Part shown: piece by piece, positions 8,871 through 17,820 of the stretch
Layout: every line of letters starts with the position of its first letter
Numbering within the stretch: the stretch's first letter is position 1
DNA from: an uncultured Bacteroidia bacterium
Lineage (GTDB): Bacteria > Bacteroidota > Bacteroidia > Bacteroidales > UBA932
Length of the DNA: 64,000 nt
Direction: 5' to 3'
Assembly: GCA_902789395.1 (NCBI GenBank)
Contig: CADANY010000005.1
Span: forward strand, 176,417 to 240,416
The notes under the pieces: generated by a model
What the model was told of the DNA's origin: nothing
Seen by the model: the letters and a program-made list of their open reading frames with translations, nothing else
Database searches by the model: none
Translations under genes and position numbers: made by a program

Positions 8871-10049
8871 TTAGTTTCTGGGATAATTCTGGTATTTATA
8901 CGCTCCATAAAGCCGCTTTGACGTAATGAAGGGAAGGAAGATGAAAAGCAGCATGGCTACAAGGTACGGCCACCAAGTTGCGAATCCAGCACCGTAGATC
9001 ACTTCGCGGACGAAGATCTGGTAATAATACCGCAGCGGGAAAACCATCGACAGTCCCTGAAGACCGGCCGGCAGGGACCCGATCGGGAGGGTATACCCCG
9101 CGAACGAGAATCCCAGAACACTGTACAAGGCACTGATACAAACCGAAAGCCGGAGGGTCGGGACAAGGGAAACGATGAACACGGCAACAGCCTCGTACGA
9201 AAGGACCATGGCGAGCATCGCGAGGATCATCCATCCGATCGATCCCCGGATGGGATAATGCATGAAGCCGAAGATAATCAACTGGACCGAAACCCCCAGC
9301 ACGGTGAACAGAATCGTATAGGGAATCAGTTTTCCGGCGACCGCCGTAACAATGGAATCCCCGGACCGGGCGAGAAGGTGCCGGGATGTCCCGTATTTCA
9401 ACTCGGAACCGACCGCGTAGGAAACGACCAGCAGGATACTCATCGCCAGAATCGTCGCCAGGACCATGTTGTTAAGATAATACCCGTAGTTTGTAGGGGC
9501 GTTGCCGATCATGTGTGCATCGACGACGATCGGCTGGATCCGGCCCATGATTTCCCGCTCATTGACGCCTTTTGCCCGCAGGACTTCCCGCTGGACGGCA
9601 CCGGCGGTCAGATTGACCATCGTAAGGACATCCTTATAGGACAGCGATCCTCCGATCACAGGGTTCATCGTATTGACATAAATCCCCATTTTCGGGCAGC
9701 GGTTCGACAGAATTTCTTCGTTGAACCGCTCCGGAATCACGATAAAACTGCATACGCGCCCGGTTTCCATCTCTTTGCGAGCCTCCGTTACGGTCCCGAA
9801 ACGGACGACACTCCCGAGCTGGGTCGCGTCCAGCTGCCGGACGAAGTTCCTGGATGTCGAAGAATTGTCCATATCGACGACGCCGATGGGCAGATTCTGA
9901 GGCAGCCCTTCTCCGAAGAAAGTCAGGAGGAATACGGTCAGTACCGTCATGACCCCTACGGAGCCGAGCAGGTAGACCGGCCGGCGTCTCATCAGGTGGA
10001 CCTCCCGTCGGATGACCGCATCCAAATTATGGAATAATCTCTGTTTCAT
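8871..10049 (-). CDS. ABC-2 type transporter permease (first of pair)
   Basis: The 392-residue protein has the same plan as the next gene: an N-terminal membrane helix (PVYLLGSVGVMTVLTVFLLTF), an extracytoplasmic domain with IPERFNEEIL and MNPVIGGSLSYKDVL, and a C-terminal block of about five helices. The two permeases probably pair as a heterodimer. Its ATG overlaps the stop of the HlyD gene by one base (TAATG), which supports coupled translation. Confidence 0.88.
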   Translation of the reverse strand: MKQRLFHNLDAVIRREVHLMRRRPVYLLGSVGVMTVLTVFLLTFFGEGLPQNLPIGVVDMDNSSTSRNFVRQLDATQLGSVVRFGTVTEARKEMETGRVCSFIVIPERFNEEILSNRCPKMGIYVNTMNPVIGGSLSYKDVLTMVNLTAGAVQREVLRAKGVNEREIMGRIQPIVVDAHMIGNAPTNYGYYLNNMVLATILAMSILLVVSYAVGSELKYGTSRHLLARSGDSIVTAVAGKLIPYTILFTVLGVSVQLIIFGFMHYPIRGSIGWMILAMLAMVLSYEAVAVFIVSLVPTLRLSVCISALYSVLGFSFAGYTLPIGSLPAGLQGLSMVFPLRYYYQIFVREVIYGAGFATWWPYLVAMLLFIFLPFITSKRLYGAYKYQNYPRN

Positions 10050-11041
10050 TATTTTTCGTTACTGATCATGATGACACTCATACCCGGACGAAGCCCCTCG
10101 ACGCGGCCTTCCGGCCGAGCCCGGACCTCGAAGGTCTTGGTGTCGAATTCGCCGATCTCCTTCGTAGCACGCCAGGTAGCGTACGACTCGCGCGCGGCGA
10201 TATAGTAGACAGTCGCCGTGATTTCCTTATTGTCAAGCGCGGGCACTCTCAGATGCAGCTTATCCCCGTTTTTCATACTGTGGAGACGGTCTTCACGGAT
10301 ATTGAAAGTCAGCCACATATCGTCCAGATCCTGGACCGTCATAATCGGGGATCCCTGTCCGACAAGTTCGCCGACCTTCGGATAGCGGTCGGTAATGATT
10401 CCGTTCGCAGGTGAGGTCAGATAGAGTTCGCCCGTATAAGAATTGACCAGTTCGACTGCCGCATTGGCCCTCTCTACGAGAGCGACGGCAGCATCTTTGT
10501 CTTCCTGGCGTGCTCCCTTTACAGCCATGTCATACTGGGATTTAGCGGCTTTCGCCGTTGCAACTGCCGCATTGTACTGGGCTTCTATTTCATCGAACTT
10601 CTGGTCAGAAACGACTTTCTGATCGTGGAGCGTTTTGATTCGGTCATAGGACTTTTTCATGACGGACTCCCCGACCAAGGCTTTCTGCCACATTTCATAA
10701 GCACCGGTAATCTGCTCTTTCTGCGCGCCGTTGTAGGCTTTGTTCCGCTGGGCGACGGCGGCTGCCCTGGCGGCATTTGCTTCCGCGATCTTGGACCGGA
10801 TTTCAGGAGAGTCGATTACGACGAGGGTATCTCCCTTGCAGACCTGCTGTCCCTCTTCCGCACGGAATTCTTCCACTCTTCCCGGGACCTTGCCCGAAAC
10901 GCGATACTCGGTAGCTTCGGCCTCGCCCTGGATGACGATCGCTTTCGGTTTGGAGACAATATAGCCTATAATAGAAACGGTCAGTACGATAGCGATAAGC
11001 GCTGCAACTCCAATCAGGAGATTATAGTTTTTCTTTGCCAT
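10049..11041 (-). CDS. HlyD-family periplasmic adaptor (membrane fusion protein)
   Basis: This 330-residue adaptor should bridge the inner-membrane permeases and the TolC-like channel. It has an N-terminal anchor (LLIGVAALIAIVLTVSIIGYIV), a lipoyl half-motif (GKVPGRVEEFRAEEGQQVCKGDTLVVID) and an Ala-rich coiled-coil hairpin (about residues 75-170). The second lipoyl half (LTSPANGIITDRYPKVGELVGQG) and a beta-barrel region follow. It sits between the tolC-like gene (12 nt) and the first permease (overlap). Confidence 0.93.
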   Translation of the reverse strand: MAKKNYNLLIGVAALIAIVLTVSIIGYIVSKPKAIVIQGEAEATEYRVSGKVPGRVEEFRAEEGQQVCKGDTLVVIDSPEIRSKIAEANAARAAAVAQRNKAYNGAQKEQITGAYEMWQKALVGESVMKKSYDRIKTLHDQKVVSDQKFDEIEAQYNAAVATAKAAKSQYDMAVKGARQEDKDAAVALVERANAAVELVNSYTGELYLTSPANGIITDRYPKVGELVGQGSPIMTVQDLDDMWLTFNIREDRLHSMKNGDKLHLRVPALDNKEITATVYYIAARESYATWRATKEIGEFDTKTFEVRARPEGRVEGLRPGMSVIMISNEK

Positions 11042-11053
11042 AATATGTATTGT

Positions 11054-12637
11054 TTATTTTTCAATTATTGGGGAAAGGCCGCCTTGGGCCTTGAGAAGAT
11101 TCGTATGTGCCATCTGGAGTTCAATCCCGGCATCAATCGCCTCGGAATGGGCCTGGAGCCAGGCCGTCTGGGCGCCGAGCACCGTATGGGTATCAACCGT
11201 TCCGGCCTCGAACCCAAGGGTTGCCATCCGCAGGTTCTCCTCCGCACTGGCCAGGTTGTTTTCCGTCATTGTGATTTTTTCACAGGCCTCGTCGAAGAGT
11301 TTGCGCTCGCGAGTGACCTGAAGACGGATCATCTCGCAGGCATCATCGTATTTTTCCTGGTAGATCCGTTCCTCTGCTTTCGCTTTCCTGTATTTGTTCT
11401 GGGCCTCGAATCCATGGAAAAGCGGAACATTGACCAGCACACCGGCATTCCACATCCCTCCGAATTCTTTCTGGAACCCATTGTAGAGATTCGGGTTCGA
11501 AACGAGATAATTGGCTGTCAGGGCAACCCGCGGCATCAGATCCGCCCGGGCGATTTTTGCCTTTTTGTCATAAATCCGGGTTGCCAGGCCGAGGCTCCGC
11601 GTCTCGGGCCTGTCACCGAGTACCTGTTCCATCGGTTTTTCCGGCAATGCCTCGGGGAGCGTGATCAGTTCGGCCCCTTCATCCGCCAGTCGGATATCAG
11701 TATCGAGCGGAAGTCCGATCCGTTTGCAAAGCAGCATTTTAGCGAGGGTCAACCCATTCCCGGCCTTCGTCTTCATCATATCCGCCTCGTTGGCCTTGAC
11801 TTTGATCTGCAGGGCATCGGACTCGGTCATAATACCCGCGTCTACGGAAAGGTTGACATCCTTTTCCAGTTGATGCAGGAGTCCGGCATAGCTTTCCGCC
11901 AATTGCTTTTTGGCCGCGATACTGACAATTTGCCAGTAGGCCTGATCGACGTCGAGGATGATATCTGCATACTTCATATCGTATCTGGCTTCCGACAGTT
12001 CCTCGGCAAGGGCGGCCATCTGGTTGGAGTAGATGATCTTTCCGCCGACGAAGACCGGCTGCTGCAAGGTAACGGCACCGACGATAACATTGTGCAAGTC
12101 CGGATGCAGGGCATTGTCAATATCCTGTCCAATCGCATTGACAGGATCGGCAATTGAAGGCATCTGGAGCCCGCTGAGATCTGCTTTCTGGACCATTCCG
12201 AGAATCGTCTGCCACATCGGACTGCTCATATACTCCTTCGCCAGGGCCGGATTGGACTGGATGGCCGTCATAAGCTGCGTCATCGCTCCCGTCATTGCCC
12301 CGCCGATCTGGGCGGAAGCGCCGGCGGCGGCACCGTCCAGAGCCGCCTGGGCGATGGTTCCCATATTAGTCAGCATCGCGGACTGGCCATCATTAACCAG
12401 GGCGATATCCCTGCTGTTATATAAATAAGTACCCGTCGCGCTGACATTCGGGAAATAATTCGCCAGGGCAATCTTCCTGTCGTATCCGGCCATTTCGGTT
12501 TCCATACGGGCCTCCGAAAGGGCGCGGTCGTTCCGAACGGCCATATCCCGGCAGTCGGCAAGGGTGAGAGTTTGCTGAGCCCCGGCGGCAGCAGGGATCA
12601 ATACCGCTGCAGCAAGGATCAGAATTGATTTGTTCAT
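11054..12637 (-). CDS. TolC-family outer membrane efflux protein
   Basis: This is the outer-membrane channel of the export system. The start at 12637 is chosen because it opens a clean signal peptide (MNKSILILAAAVLIPAAAGAQQ). An ATG three codons upstream (12646) is the alternative. Two outer-membrane-efflux repeats are visible, each with long helices (LTLADCRDMAVRNDRALSEA near the start, and VTRERKLFDEACEKITMTENN in the second half). The segment between about residues 75 and 150 is an Ala/Met-rich insert. It is the first gene of the operon and is divergent from the AraC regulator. Confidence 0.92.
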   Translation of the reverse strand: MNKSILILAAAVLIPAAAGAQQTLTLADCRDMAVRNDRALSEARMETEMAGYDRKIALANYFPNVSATGTYLYNSRDIALVNDGQSAMLTNMGTIAQAALDGAAAGASAQIGGAMTGAMTQLMTAIQSNPALAKEYMSSPMWQTILGMVQKADLSGLQMPSIADPVNAIGQDIDNALHPDLHNVIVGAVTLQQPVFVGGKIIYSNQMAALAEELSEARYDMKYADIILDVDQAYWQIVSIAAKKQLAESYAGLLHQLEKDVNLSVDAGIMTESDALQIKVKANEADMMKTKAGNGLTLAKMLLCKRIGLPLDTDIRLADEGAELITLPEALPEKPMEQVLGDRPETRSLGLATRIYDKKAKIARADLMPRVALTANYLVSNPNLYNGFQKEFGGMWNAGVLVNVPLFHGFEAQNKYRKAKAEERIYQEKYDDACEMIRLQVTRERKLFDEACEKITMTENNLASAEENLRMATLGFEAGTVDTHTVLGAQTAWLQAHSEAIDAGIELQMAHTNLLKAQGGLSPIIEK

Positions 12638-12766
12638 TGTGTCCATTTTGACTTTTTTTTGATAACCTATTTTCGAGGCTTTCATTATCAAAAAAGTTGC
12701 CAAAATGCACCCTATTTTCAGCATAAACCGGCAAATAATAATATTTTGGTCGAAATATTACCTAAA

Positions 12767-12798
12767 TTTGCAATTTAGAAAACCGATTCTTATCTTTG
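12767..12798 (+). promoter_or_regulatory. promoter of the AraC-type regulator gene
   Basis: TTTG (12767-12770), 20 nt, then TATCTTTG (12791-12798) is a full match to the Bacteroidetes consensus. The predicted transcription start near 12804 rules out any translation start upstream of it and supports an ATG at 12810 or 12822. Confidence 0.8.
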
Positions 12799-12821
12799 CA
12801 GAAGTTGAAATGATTGGAATT

Positions 12822-13751
12822 ATGGACGAATCTTTACAGACCTTTTCGATCCCCCAACTCAGGGAGCGGTCGAGCATTTTCAAAGAATTCGGAATCGGAG
12901 ATGACATCCTGTTCTGCGAGGTAAGGGGGAGCGAAATTGAAAAGAGCAGTGCCATCATGTCCCTGCTCTCCTACCCGATACGGTTTGACGGGTATATGTG
13001 CTGCTTCTGCCGGAAAGGACATTTCCGTCTCGATATCAATCTGCAGTCCTTCGAAGTGGGCCCGAATATGTTCTTCCTTAATATTCCGGGAAACATCACG
13101 AGTTTTTCCCTGGAAGATCCGTCGTCCCTGGGAAACCTGGAACTGATCTTTGTTTTCGTTTCCCGCGATTTCATATCCAATCTCCGGTTCGATTTCAACA
13201 AATCGTTCCAGGATTCGATCAAGCTCCTGAACACTCCCTGCATCACCCTCAACCCGCATCAGGTCGAGATCGCGACCGATTATTTCAATCTTGCCCGAAA
13301 GATAATCAATTCCCCGCTGTCGAACCGGGCAGACGTTATCGGATCCCTGCTCTCTTCTCTGACTTATATGACGGCCGATATATGGAAATCAAACGTCTCG
13401 GTAGCGGGGGAGAGGCCAGACGGAAAAACGGCCCGCCTGAATATGATCTTTGACCGCTTCATCACCCTCGTCACGGAGTACCATACCTCGGAACGGAACA
13501 TGGCTTTCTATGCCAACCGCCTCAATCTGACACCGAAGTATCTGTCGAAACTGATCCGGAAAGTCTCAGGACGTTCGGCTCCCGAGTGGATCGATTCCTT
13601 CGTCATCCTGGAAGCGAAAAACATGCTGAAATACTCGGACAGCAGCATCAAGGAAATCGTTTACCGACTCCATTTCCCCAATCAATCAGTGTTTTACAAA
13701 TTTTTCAAATCTCATACCGGAATGACACCATCCGAATACCGGGCACACTGA
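12822..13751 (+). CDS. AraC-family transcriptional regulator
   Basis: This is a 309-residue DNA-binding regulator. The start at 12822 (MDESLQTFSIPQL) is preferred because the promoter ends at 12798; the ATG at 12810 is also possible. The N-terminal two thirds form a cupin-like sensing domain without a recognisable ligand signature. The C-terminal 100 residues are a double helix-turn-helix: LTPKYLSKLIRKVSGRSAPEW, then IKEIVYRLHFPNQSVFYKFFK and GMTPSEYR. It is divergent from the tolC-hlyD-permease operon, so control of that export operon is a reasonable inference. Confidence 0.9.
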   Translation: MDESLQTFSIPQLRERSSIFKEFGIGDDILFCEVRGSEIEKSSAIMSLLSYPIRFDGYMCCFCRKGHFRLDINLQSFEVGPNMFFLNIPGNITSFSLEDPSSLGNLELIFVFVSRDFISNLRFDFNKSFQDSIKLLNTPCITLNPHQVEIATDYFNLARKIINSPLSNRADVIGSLLSSLTYMTADIWKSNVSVAGERPDGKTARLNMIFDRFITLVTEYHTSERNMAFYANRLNLTPKYLSKLIRKVSGRSAPEWIDSFVILEAKNMLKYSDSSIKEIVYRLHFPNQSVFYKFFKSHTGMTPSEYRAH

Positions 13752-13807
13752 TTACCTTACGATTCGAAAGTAAAATTATTTAGTAACTTAAAATTCATTA
13801 AATTCTT

Positions 13808-13838
13808 TTTGGAAATTAATTTTTAAGTACTACCTTTG
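13808..13838 (+). promoter_or_regulatory. promoter of candidate small RNA
   Basis: TTTG (13808-13811), 19 nt, then TACCTTTG (13831-13838) matches the consensus completely. No protein-coding start follows on this strand before the terminator at 13891-13925. Confidence 0.75.
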
Positions 13839-13842
13839 CCTT

Positions 13843-13926
13843 GGACATAAGAAATTATGTCTATTTGTTAAGTTCGTTTTATATACCGTGAACCGGTTCC
13901 CTTGGGGAGGGGAACCGGTTTTTGCT
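13843..13926 (+). ncRNA. candidate small RNA of about 84 nt
   Basis: A consensus promoter ends 4 nt upstream. The predicted transcript opens with a 7-bp hairpin capped by GAAA (GACATAA-GAAA-TTATGTC, 13844-13861) and then has a U-rich single-stranded stretch of about 29 nt. It ends in an 11-bp terminator stem (AACCGGTTCCC / GGGAACCGGTT, 13891-13920) with a T-run. No open reading frame of note lies inside it. It sits alone between the AraC gene and the convergent hydrolase gene. No Rfam family was recognised by eye, and its target is unknown. Confidence 0.6.
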
Positions 13927-13945
13927 TACAGTTTTCAAGGGGTTT

Positions 13946-15013
13946 CTATTTGTAATCATACCACTCTCCCCATGACATGAGAACATAAGGAGTACCGATC
14001 TGATAGATCTTATCGTTTTTGTATAGCGTCATCCAATAAGCCTCTCGGTGATCGATGCCATGGGCGCCGATTTCATTCTCATGCTGAGAAATGAGAAGGC
14101 GCGGAGAGAAGTCGGCGAGATGCTCCTCATAATCATGGATCCAGCAATCCATCGCCAGGACATCGATCTTGGGCAGTTTCTTATAGATATCCTTCAGCCA
14201 GACCCGGTCGCTGCCGTCATCCAGCCACTGGTCCCCTGTCGCGGCAACGACCTTCCTGTTGGGCAGGGTAATGACCCAGATGTTATTGTGGAGCTTGTCC
14301 TGATGGCCCGGAAGAGCGAAGACATTGAGCTTCCCTTTCGGAAGGTCGATGTCAAAATCCCGGATCTGACCTTCGAACCAGACATGATGGACCTTATCGT
14401 CATTTTTGAAGACCTCGTCGGTTGCATAGATCGGGATATTCCGCTGGTGGCAGAGATCCCTGACGTTCCGGTCGAAATGGTCCCCATGGTTGTGGGTATA
14501 GAACAGGATGTCGATCTTATCCACAATACGTCCCATAATCTCATCGGGGATCAGGGCTCCGTGACGGCCGTTCAGGTCGACGGCGACGACCATATCCCTC
14601 GTACGGAAGATCATTCCGCAATTATAAAGTTTATAGATCCGGAGGCTGTTTTTCCCTTTCAGCGGCTTGTTCAGGTCCTCGATGACAAGGTTCATCCGCG
14701 TTGCGATATAATCAAGGACGGCGGGGTTTTCCTTCGGTGTCGGCTCGTGTGCCACGGCATCCAGCATCAAAAAGCCCATCTCACGTTCCAGGGAGACCTT
14801 TGGAGACGGCGGATTCCGGTTGAAAGCCTGGTTCGCAAGATCCAGCATGTAGTAGGCCTGATGCTCGAGATACTGCCCGGAGCGGCCCCAGTATTCTTTG
14901 AGATAGCGGTGACCGGGAACGGCATGACGACTCGGCGGGAGCGGTTGTTCCTGGGCAGACAGCGGGAAGGACAGTACAGCCGCCAGAATAAAGGCAAAAA
15001 GCTTTCTTACCAT
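13946..15013 (-). CDS. exported metallo-beta-lactamase-fold hydrolase
   Basis: This 355-residue protein starts with a Sec signal (MVRKLFAFILAAVLSFPLSAQ). After about 120 residues comes a UlaG-like metallo-beta-lactamase fold: IYKLYNCGMIFRTRDMVVAVD, then the metal motif THNHGDHFD (HxHxDH) near residue 195, then PGHQDKLHNN and ATGDQW. The substrate is not predictable; family members hydrolyse phosphodiesters, lactones or related bonds. It is 6 nt downstream of the GH3 remnant and is the last gene of a three-gene operon with the histidine phosphatase. Confidence 0.85.
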   Translation of the reverse strand: MVRKLFAFILAAVLSFPLSAQEQPLPPSRHAVPGHRYLKEYWGRSGQYLEHQAYYMLDLANQAFNRNPPSPKVSLEREMGFLMLDAVAHEPTPKENPAVLDYIATRMNLVIEDLNKPLKGKNSLRIYKLYNCGMIFRTRDMVVAVDLNGRHGALIPDEIMGRIVDKIDILFYTHNHGDHFDRNVRDLCHQRNIPIYATDEVFKNDDKVHHVWFEGQIRDFDIDLPKGKLNVFALPGHQDKLHNNIWVITLPNRKVVAATGDQWLDDGSDRVWLKDIYKKLPKIDVLAMDCWIHDYEEHLADFSPRLLISQHENEIGAHGIDHREAYWMTLYKNDKIYQIGTPYVLMSWGEWYDYK

Positions 15014-15019
15014 ATAGAA

Positions 15020-15622
15020 TTACAGTTTCGTCAATACATTACGAACGATTTCTTTCTTAAGCTTGAGATCGGCCTGCTGGCGGATATCGTCCGCACTGGC
15101 GGCGAACTGGACCTTATAGATCCCTTTGTCCGTAACCCAGGCATTCCGCTCTTCGCTGAACGAAGCGAGATCTTCGGCCTTAAAGGATATCGAAATCACC
15201 TCGCTTTCACCCGGAGAGAGAATACGGGTTTTAGCAAAGCCTTTCAACTCACGGACAGGTTTTTCCATCGAACTCTCGGGCGCGCTGACGTAGAGTTCGA
15301 CGACCTCCTTACCGGGGACTTTTCCTGAATTCGTAACCGTAACGGAAGCGGTAAACTGCCCTTTCTTCCCGGCTTTAACCTCAGGTGCCGAATATGCGAA
15401 GGACGTATAGGAAAGGCCGAATCCAAAGGGGAACGAAACCGGGACCTTAAAGGTCGAGAAATAGCGGTAACCGACCAGAAGGCCGGCTTTTTCTTCGAGT
15501 GTCATTGCAGCAATGACCTCATCGATTGTCCCGGGAGTGAGTCGTGGAACAACGGAAGCCCCTCTCCTGCACGCGGCGAGAAGGATAAAGAGCATCGAAA
15601 AATAGAAGATCTTCTTGATCAT
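15020..15622 (-). CDS. GH3 remnant lipoprotein lacking the catalytic domain
   Basis: The ATG at 15622 opens a lipoprotein signal (MIKKIFYFSMLFILLAACRR). Next comes a short piece typical of the start of glycoside hydrolase family 3 enzymes (IDEVIAAMTLEEKAGLLVG). The reading then jumps without a stop to the region that normally precedes the C-terminal fibronectin-like domain (YRYFSTFKVPVSFPFGFGLSY), followed by that whole domain (VTNSGKVPGKEVVELYVS, ELKGFAKTRILSPGESE). Full GH3 enzymes are about 750 residues; this one is 200. The catalytic barrel and the second GH3 domain are missing in frame. It may be a decayed gene that still reads, or a binding lipoprotein. Neighbours on both sides are within about 25 nt. 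Confidence 0.75.
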   Translation of the reverse strand: MIKKIFYFSMLFILLAACRRGASVVPRLTPGTIDEVIAAMTLEEKAGLLVGYRYFSTFKVPVSFPFGFGLSYTSFAYSAPEVKAGKKGQFTASVTVTNSGKVPGKEVVELYVSAPESSMEKPVRELKGFAKTRILSPGESEVISISFKAEDLASFSEERNAWVTDKGIYKVQFAASADDIRQQADLKLKKEIVRNVLTKL

Positions 15623-15644
15623 GTGCAGTTGGATATCTGATGAT

Positions 15645-16937
15645 TTATTCGGCATACTGAGCCATGAATCTTTTACTCTCTGCTATGACGGGCAAGTAAA
15701 ATGCCTGGAAATCGGTCCATCTGTAAAAAGGTCCATCGGCAGGGGGAAAGGGCAGGGTTGCGTCGTGGCCGTTAAGCATCGGTTTGACGAGAATCTCTCC
15801 CCTCCTGTTTCGATAGAAAACCAACTGCAGGTTTGCAGCCATCGGGACGTCATAACCTTTCCAATTTGCATTGGCTTCTTCCGGATCGGTCGTCACGATA
15901 CCGAAGCCATTCAGTCCCATCAGGGAGAAAAGCGGTAGCAGGCAGGAATCATGGGAGAAGCGGAGGTTCAGCGCGGTTCCCTCCGCGATGTCCCGTTCCG
16001 CAGAAAGAATCAGGTCCTCAAGCGTGGACCAGGTCTCATACATATACTTCCGGTCCGTCAGCGGAGAGGGTCCGTATTTCAAATACAGATAATAGTTCCG
16101 GTGCCGGTACAGGTTCTGCAGTTCCCGGTCTGAGAAAACGCCCGTCATCGCCTCCGGCGGCACCTCGTCAAGACTCGGGATATCGATAACGATCTTTTTC
16201 AGGTACTCAAAAAAGTGCCAGCGTCCGTACCGTCTTTCCAGATACTCCCGGTCCGTAAAGAAACGGTCGGTCAGGCCGTCCAGGTCGACCATCGCATGGA
16301 AATAGGCCGCATGGGAGGCCTTGGCTTCCGGAGACATGGGCTTATTGGTGACATAAGCCGGATTGGTCTCGTCCATCGGGTCGAGGACGGTGACATGGAC
16401 ATAGCCGGCATCCGCATCATAACGGATATCCGGGTCCATCTCCTTCATCCGGTCCAGGAACGCGAACATGCTCAGGATTACCCTCGGAACTGGAGTAGAG
16501 CGGACCGTTGCGGACGTTTTCCCCCGGAAAACCTCCGGATAATCCCGGACCATCCGCTGTGCGATCATCCTATGCTGCTCCTGGCCTTTCCGGGTCAGGT
16601 CTCCTCCCCGGTAGGCAACATATGGATAGAAGGCTTCATACTTCTCCCGGAGCCGCTCCCCTTCCGGGGTCAACTTCCCGTCACGGGCAGCATCGGAGAG
16701 GACAGCCCTCATCTCTTCATAGATTTCCGTCCCGACGGCAAAACGGGATCCATGACGCCCGATATGACTGATATAAAAAGGTTTGAATCCCTTGGGAGGA
16801 CGGGTCGGTGAAGGGATGTTTCCTTCGTACTGGGAGTACTCGCCCAGATACGCCTCCGGTCGGAGAGAAAGGCTTTGGGCAGAAAGAGACAGGACAGCTA
16901 AAGGCAGCAGCAAGAAGGGCAGTAGTATCTTTCGCAT
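15645..16937 (-). CDS. exported histidine-type phosphatase (acid phosphatase/phytase-like)
   Basis: This 430-residue protein belongs to the histidine phosphatase clan. The start at 16937 opens a Sec signal (MRKILLPFLLLPLAVLSLSAQ). The catalytic RHGSR motif lies near residue 62 (ISHIGRHGSRFAVG). The proton-donor HD pair lies near residue 340 (LRFSHDSCLLPLFSLMG). Length and motifs fit the branch-2 enzymes that act on inositol phosphates or phosphomonoesters in the periplasm. A -7 element (TATATTTG on the minus strand, 16960-16953) lies 16-23 nt upstream. It is the first gene of the operon with the GH3 remnant and the metallo-beta-lactamase-fold protein. Confidence 0.86.
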   Translation of the reverse strand: MRKILLPFLLLPLAVLSLSAQSLSLRPEAYLGEYSQYEGNIPSPTRPPKGFKPFYISHIGRHGSRFAVGTEIYEEMRAVLSDAARDGKLTPEGERLREKYEAFYPYVAYRGGDLTRKGQEQHRMIAQRMVRDYPEVFRGKTSATVRSTPVPRVILSMFAFLDRMKEMDPDIRYDADAGYVHVTVLDPMDETNPAYVTNKPMSPEAKASHAAYFHAMVDLDGLTDRFFTDREYLERRYGRWHFFEYLKKIVIDIPSLDEVPPEAMTGVFSDRELQNLYRHRNYYLYLKYGPSPLTDRKYMYETWSTLEDLILSAERDIAEGTALNLRFSHDSCLLPLFSLMGLNGFGIVTTDPEEANANWKGYDVPMAANLQLVFYRNRRGEILVKPMLNGHDATLPFPPADGPFYRWTDFQAFYLPVIAESKRFMAQYAE

Positions 16938-16952
16938 AGCATCCGTTTTAAA

Positions 16953-16989
16953 CAAATATACGGATATTCTTCAAAAAATCCTATCTTTG
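16953..16989. promoter_or_regulatory. divergent -7 elements between phosphatase and M48 genes
   Basis: TATATTTG on the minus strand (16960-16953) faces the phosphatase. TATCTTTG on the plus strand (16982-16989) faces the M48 gene. Neither has a clear TTTG at the expected spacing. Confidence 0.45.
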
Positions 16990-17016
16990 TCAGAAAGACC
17001 GTTAGAGTAAGACCAT

Positions 17017-17784
17017 ATGAAAAAGACACTTGTACTCGTTCTTTGCGCTGTGCTCCTTAGCTCATGCGCGAATATGAACTACAACTACCTCCTCCAGAGC
17101 GGTGTCAAAGCGCTCCAGGCGGCAACCCTTACAGACGCCCAGATCCAGGCCTATGTCCATCAGTACGTCACCCAGCTTGACGCCCAGAGTCCCGTCCTCG
17201 GTGAAAACGACGCCTATACAAGGCGCCTCCGCAAACTCACATCCGGCCTGACCCAGGTCGACGGGATTCCTCTCAACTTCAAGGTTTACAAAACGAATGA
17301 AGTCAATGCTTTCGCCTGCGCAGACGGAAGCGTCCGCGTCTATTCAGGATTGATGGACCTGATGAATGACAACGAAGTGCTCGGGGTCATCGGCCATGAA
17401 ATCGGACACGTCGCGCTCAAGCATACAAAGAAAGAAATGCAGGCTGCCATGTTGACCTCTGCCGGAATGGACGTTCTTGCATCGACCAACCAGAATGTTG
17501 CCATCCTGACCCAGTCCCAGCTCGGGGCAATCGGGGAGACGATTCTCAACGCCCAGTACTCTAAAAAGCAGGAAAGCGCGGCTGATGATTATGCCTATAC
17601 CTTCCTTAAGGCGGCCGGCAAAAGTCCCGCCTGTCTGGCAGCTGGGCTGACTAAGCTGCAGAGCCTGGAAAACGGCAGCGGCAATTCCAGCGCCCTCGTC
17701 AACAAGCTATTCTCCTCACATCCGGATACCGAAGCCCGCATCCAGCGCGTCAAGCAGAGACTCGCCGCAGAAGGCATCAAGTAG
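17017..17784 (+). CDS. M48-family metalloprotease lipoprotein
   Basis: This 255-residue zinc protease is probably periplasmic and involved in quality control of envelope proteins. It starts with a lipoprotein signal (MKKTLVLVLCAVLLSSCANM, lipobox LSSC). The HExxH motif is VIGHEIGHVALKH near residue 127. The third ligand Glu lies downstream in KKQESAADDYAY. The C-terminal SHPDTEARIQRV motif is typical of LoiP/BepA-like members. There is no transmembrane segment other than the signal. It is monocistronic and is followed by a structured region ending in a terminator at 17925-17958. Confidence 0.92.
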   Translation: MKKTLVLVLCAVLLSSCANMNYNYLLQSGVKALQAATLTDAQIQAYVHQYVTQLDAQSPVLGENDAYTRRLRKLTSGLTQVDGIPLNFKVYKTNEVNAFACADGSVRVYSGLMDLMNDNEVLGVIGHEIGHVALKHTKKEMQAAMLTSAGMDVLASTNQNVAILTQSQLGAIGETILNAQYSKKQESAADDYAYTFLKAAGKSPACLAAGLTKLQSLENGSGNSSALVNKLFSSHPDTEARIQRVKQRLAAEGIK

Positions 17785-17820
17785 ACCTCACTCAATCGCC
17801 GGCAAAAGGAGAAAACAGAT

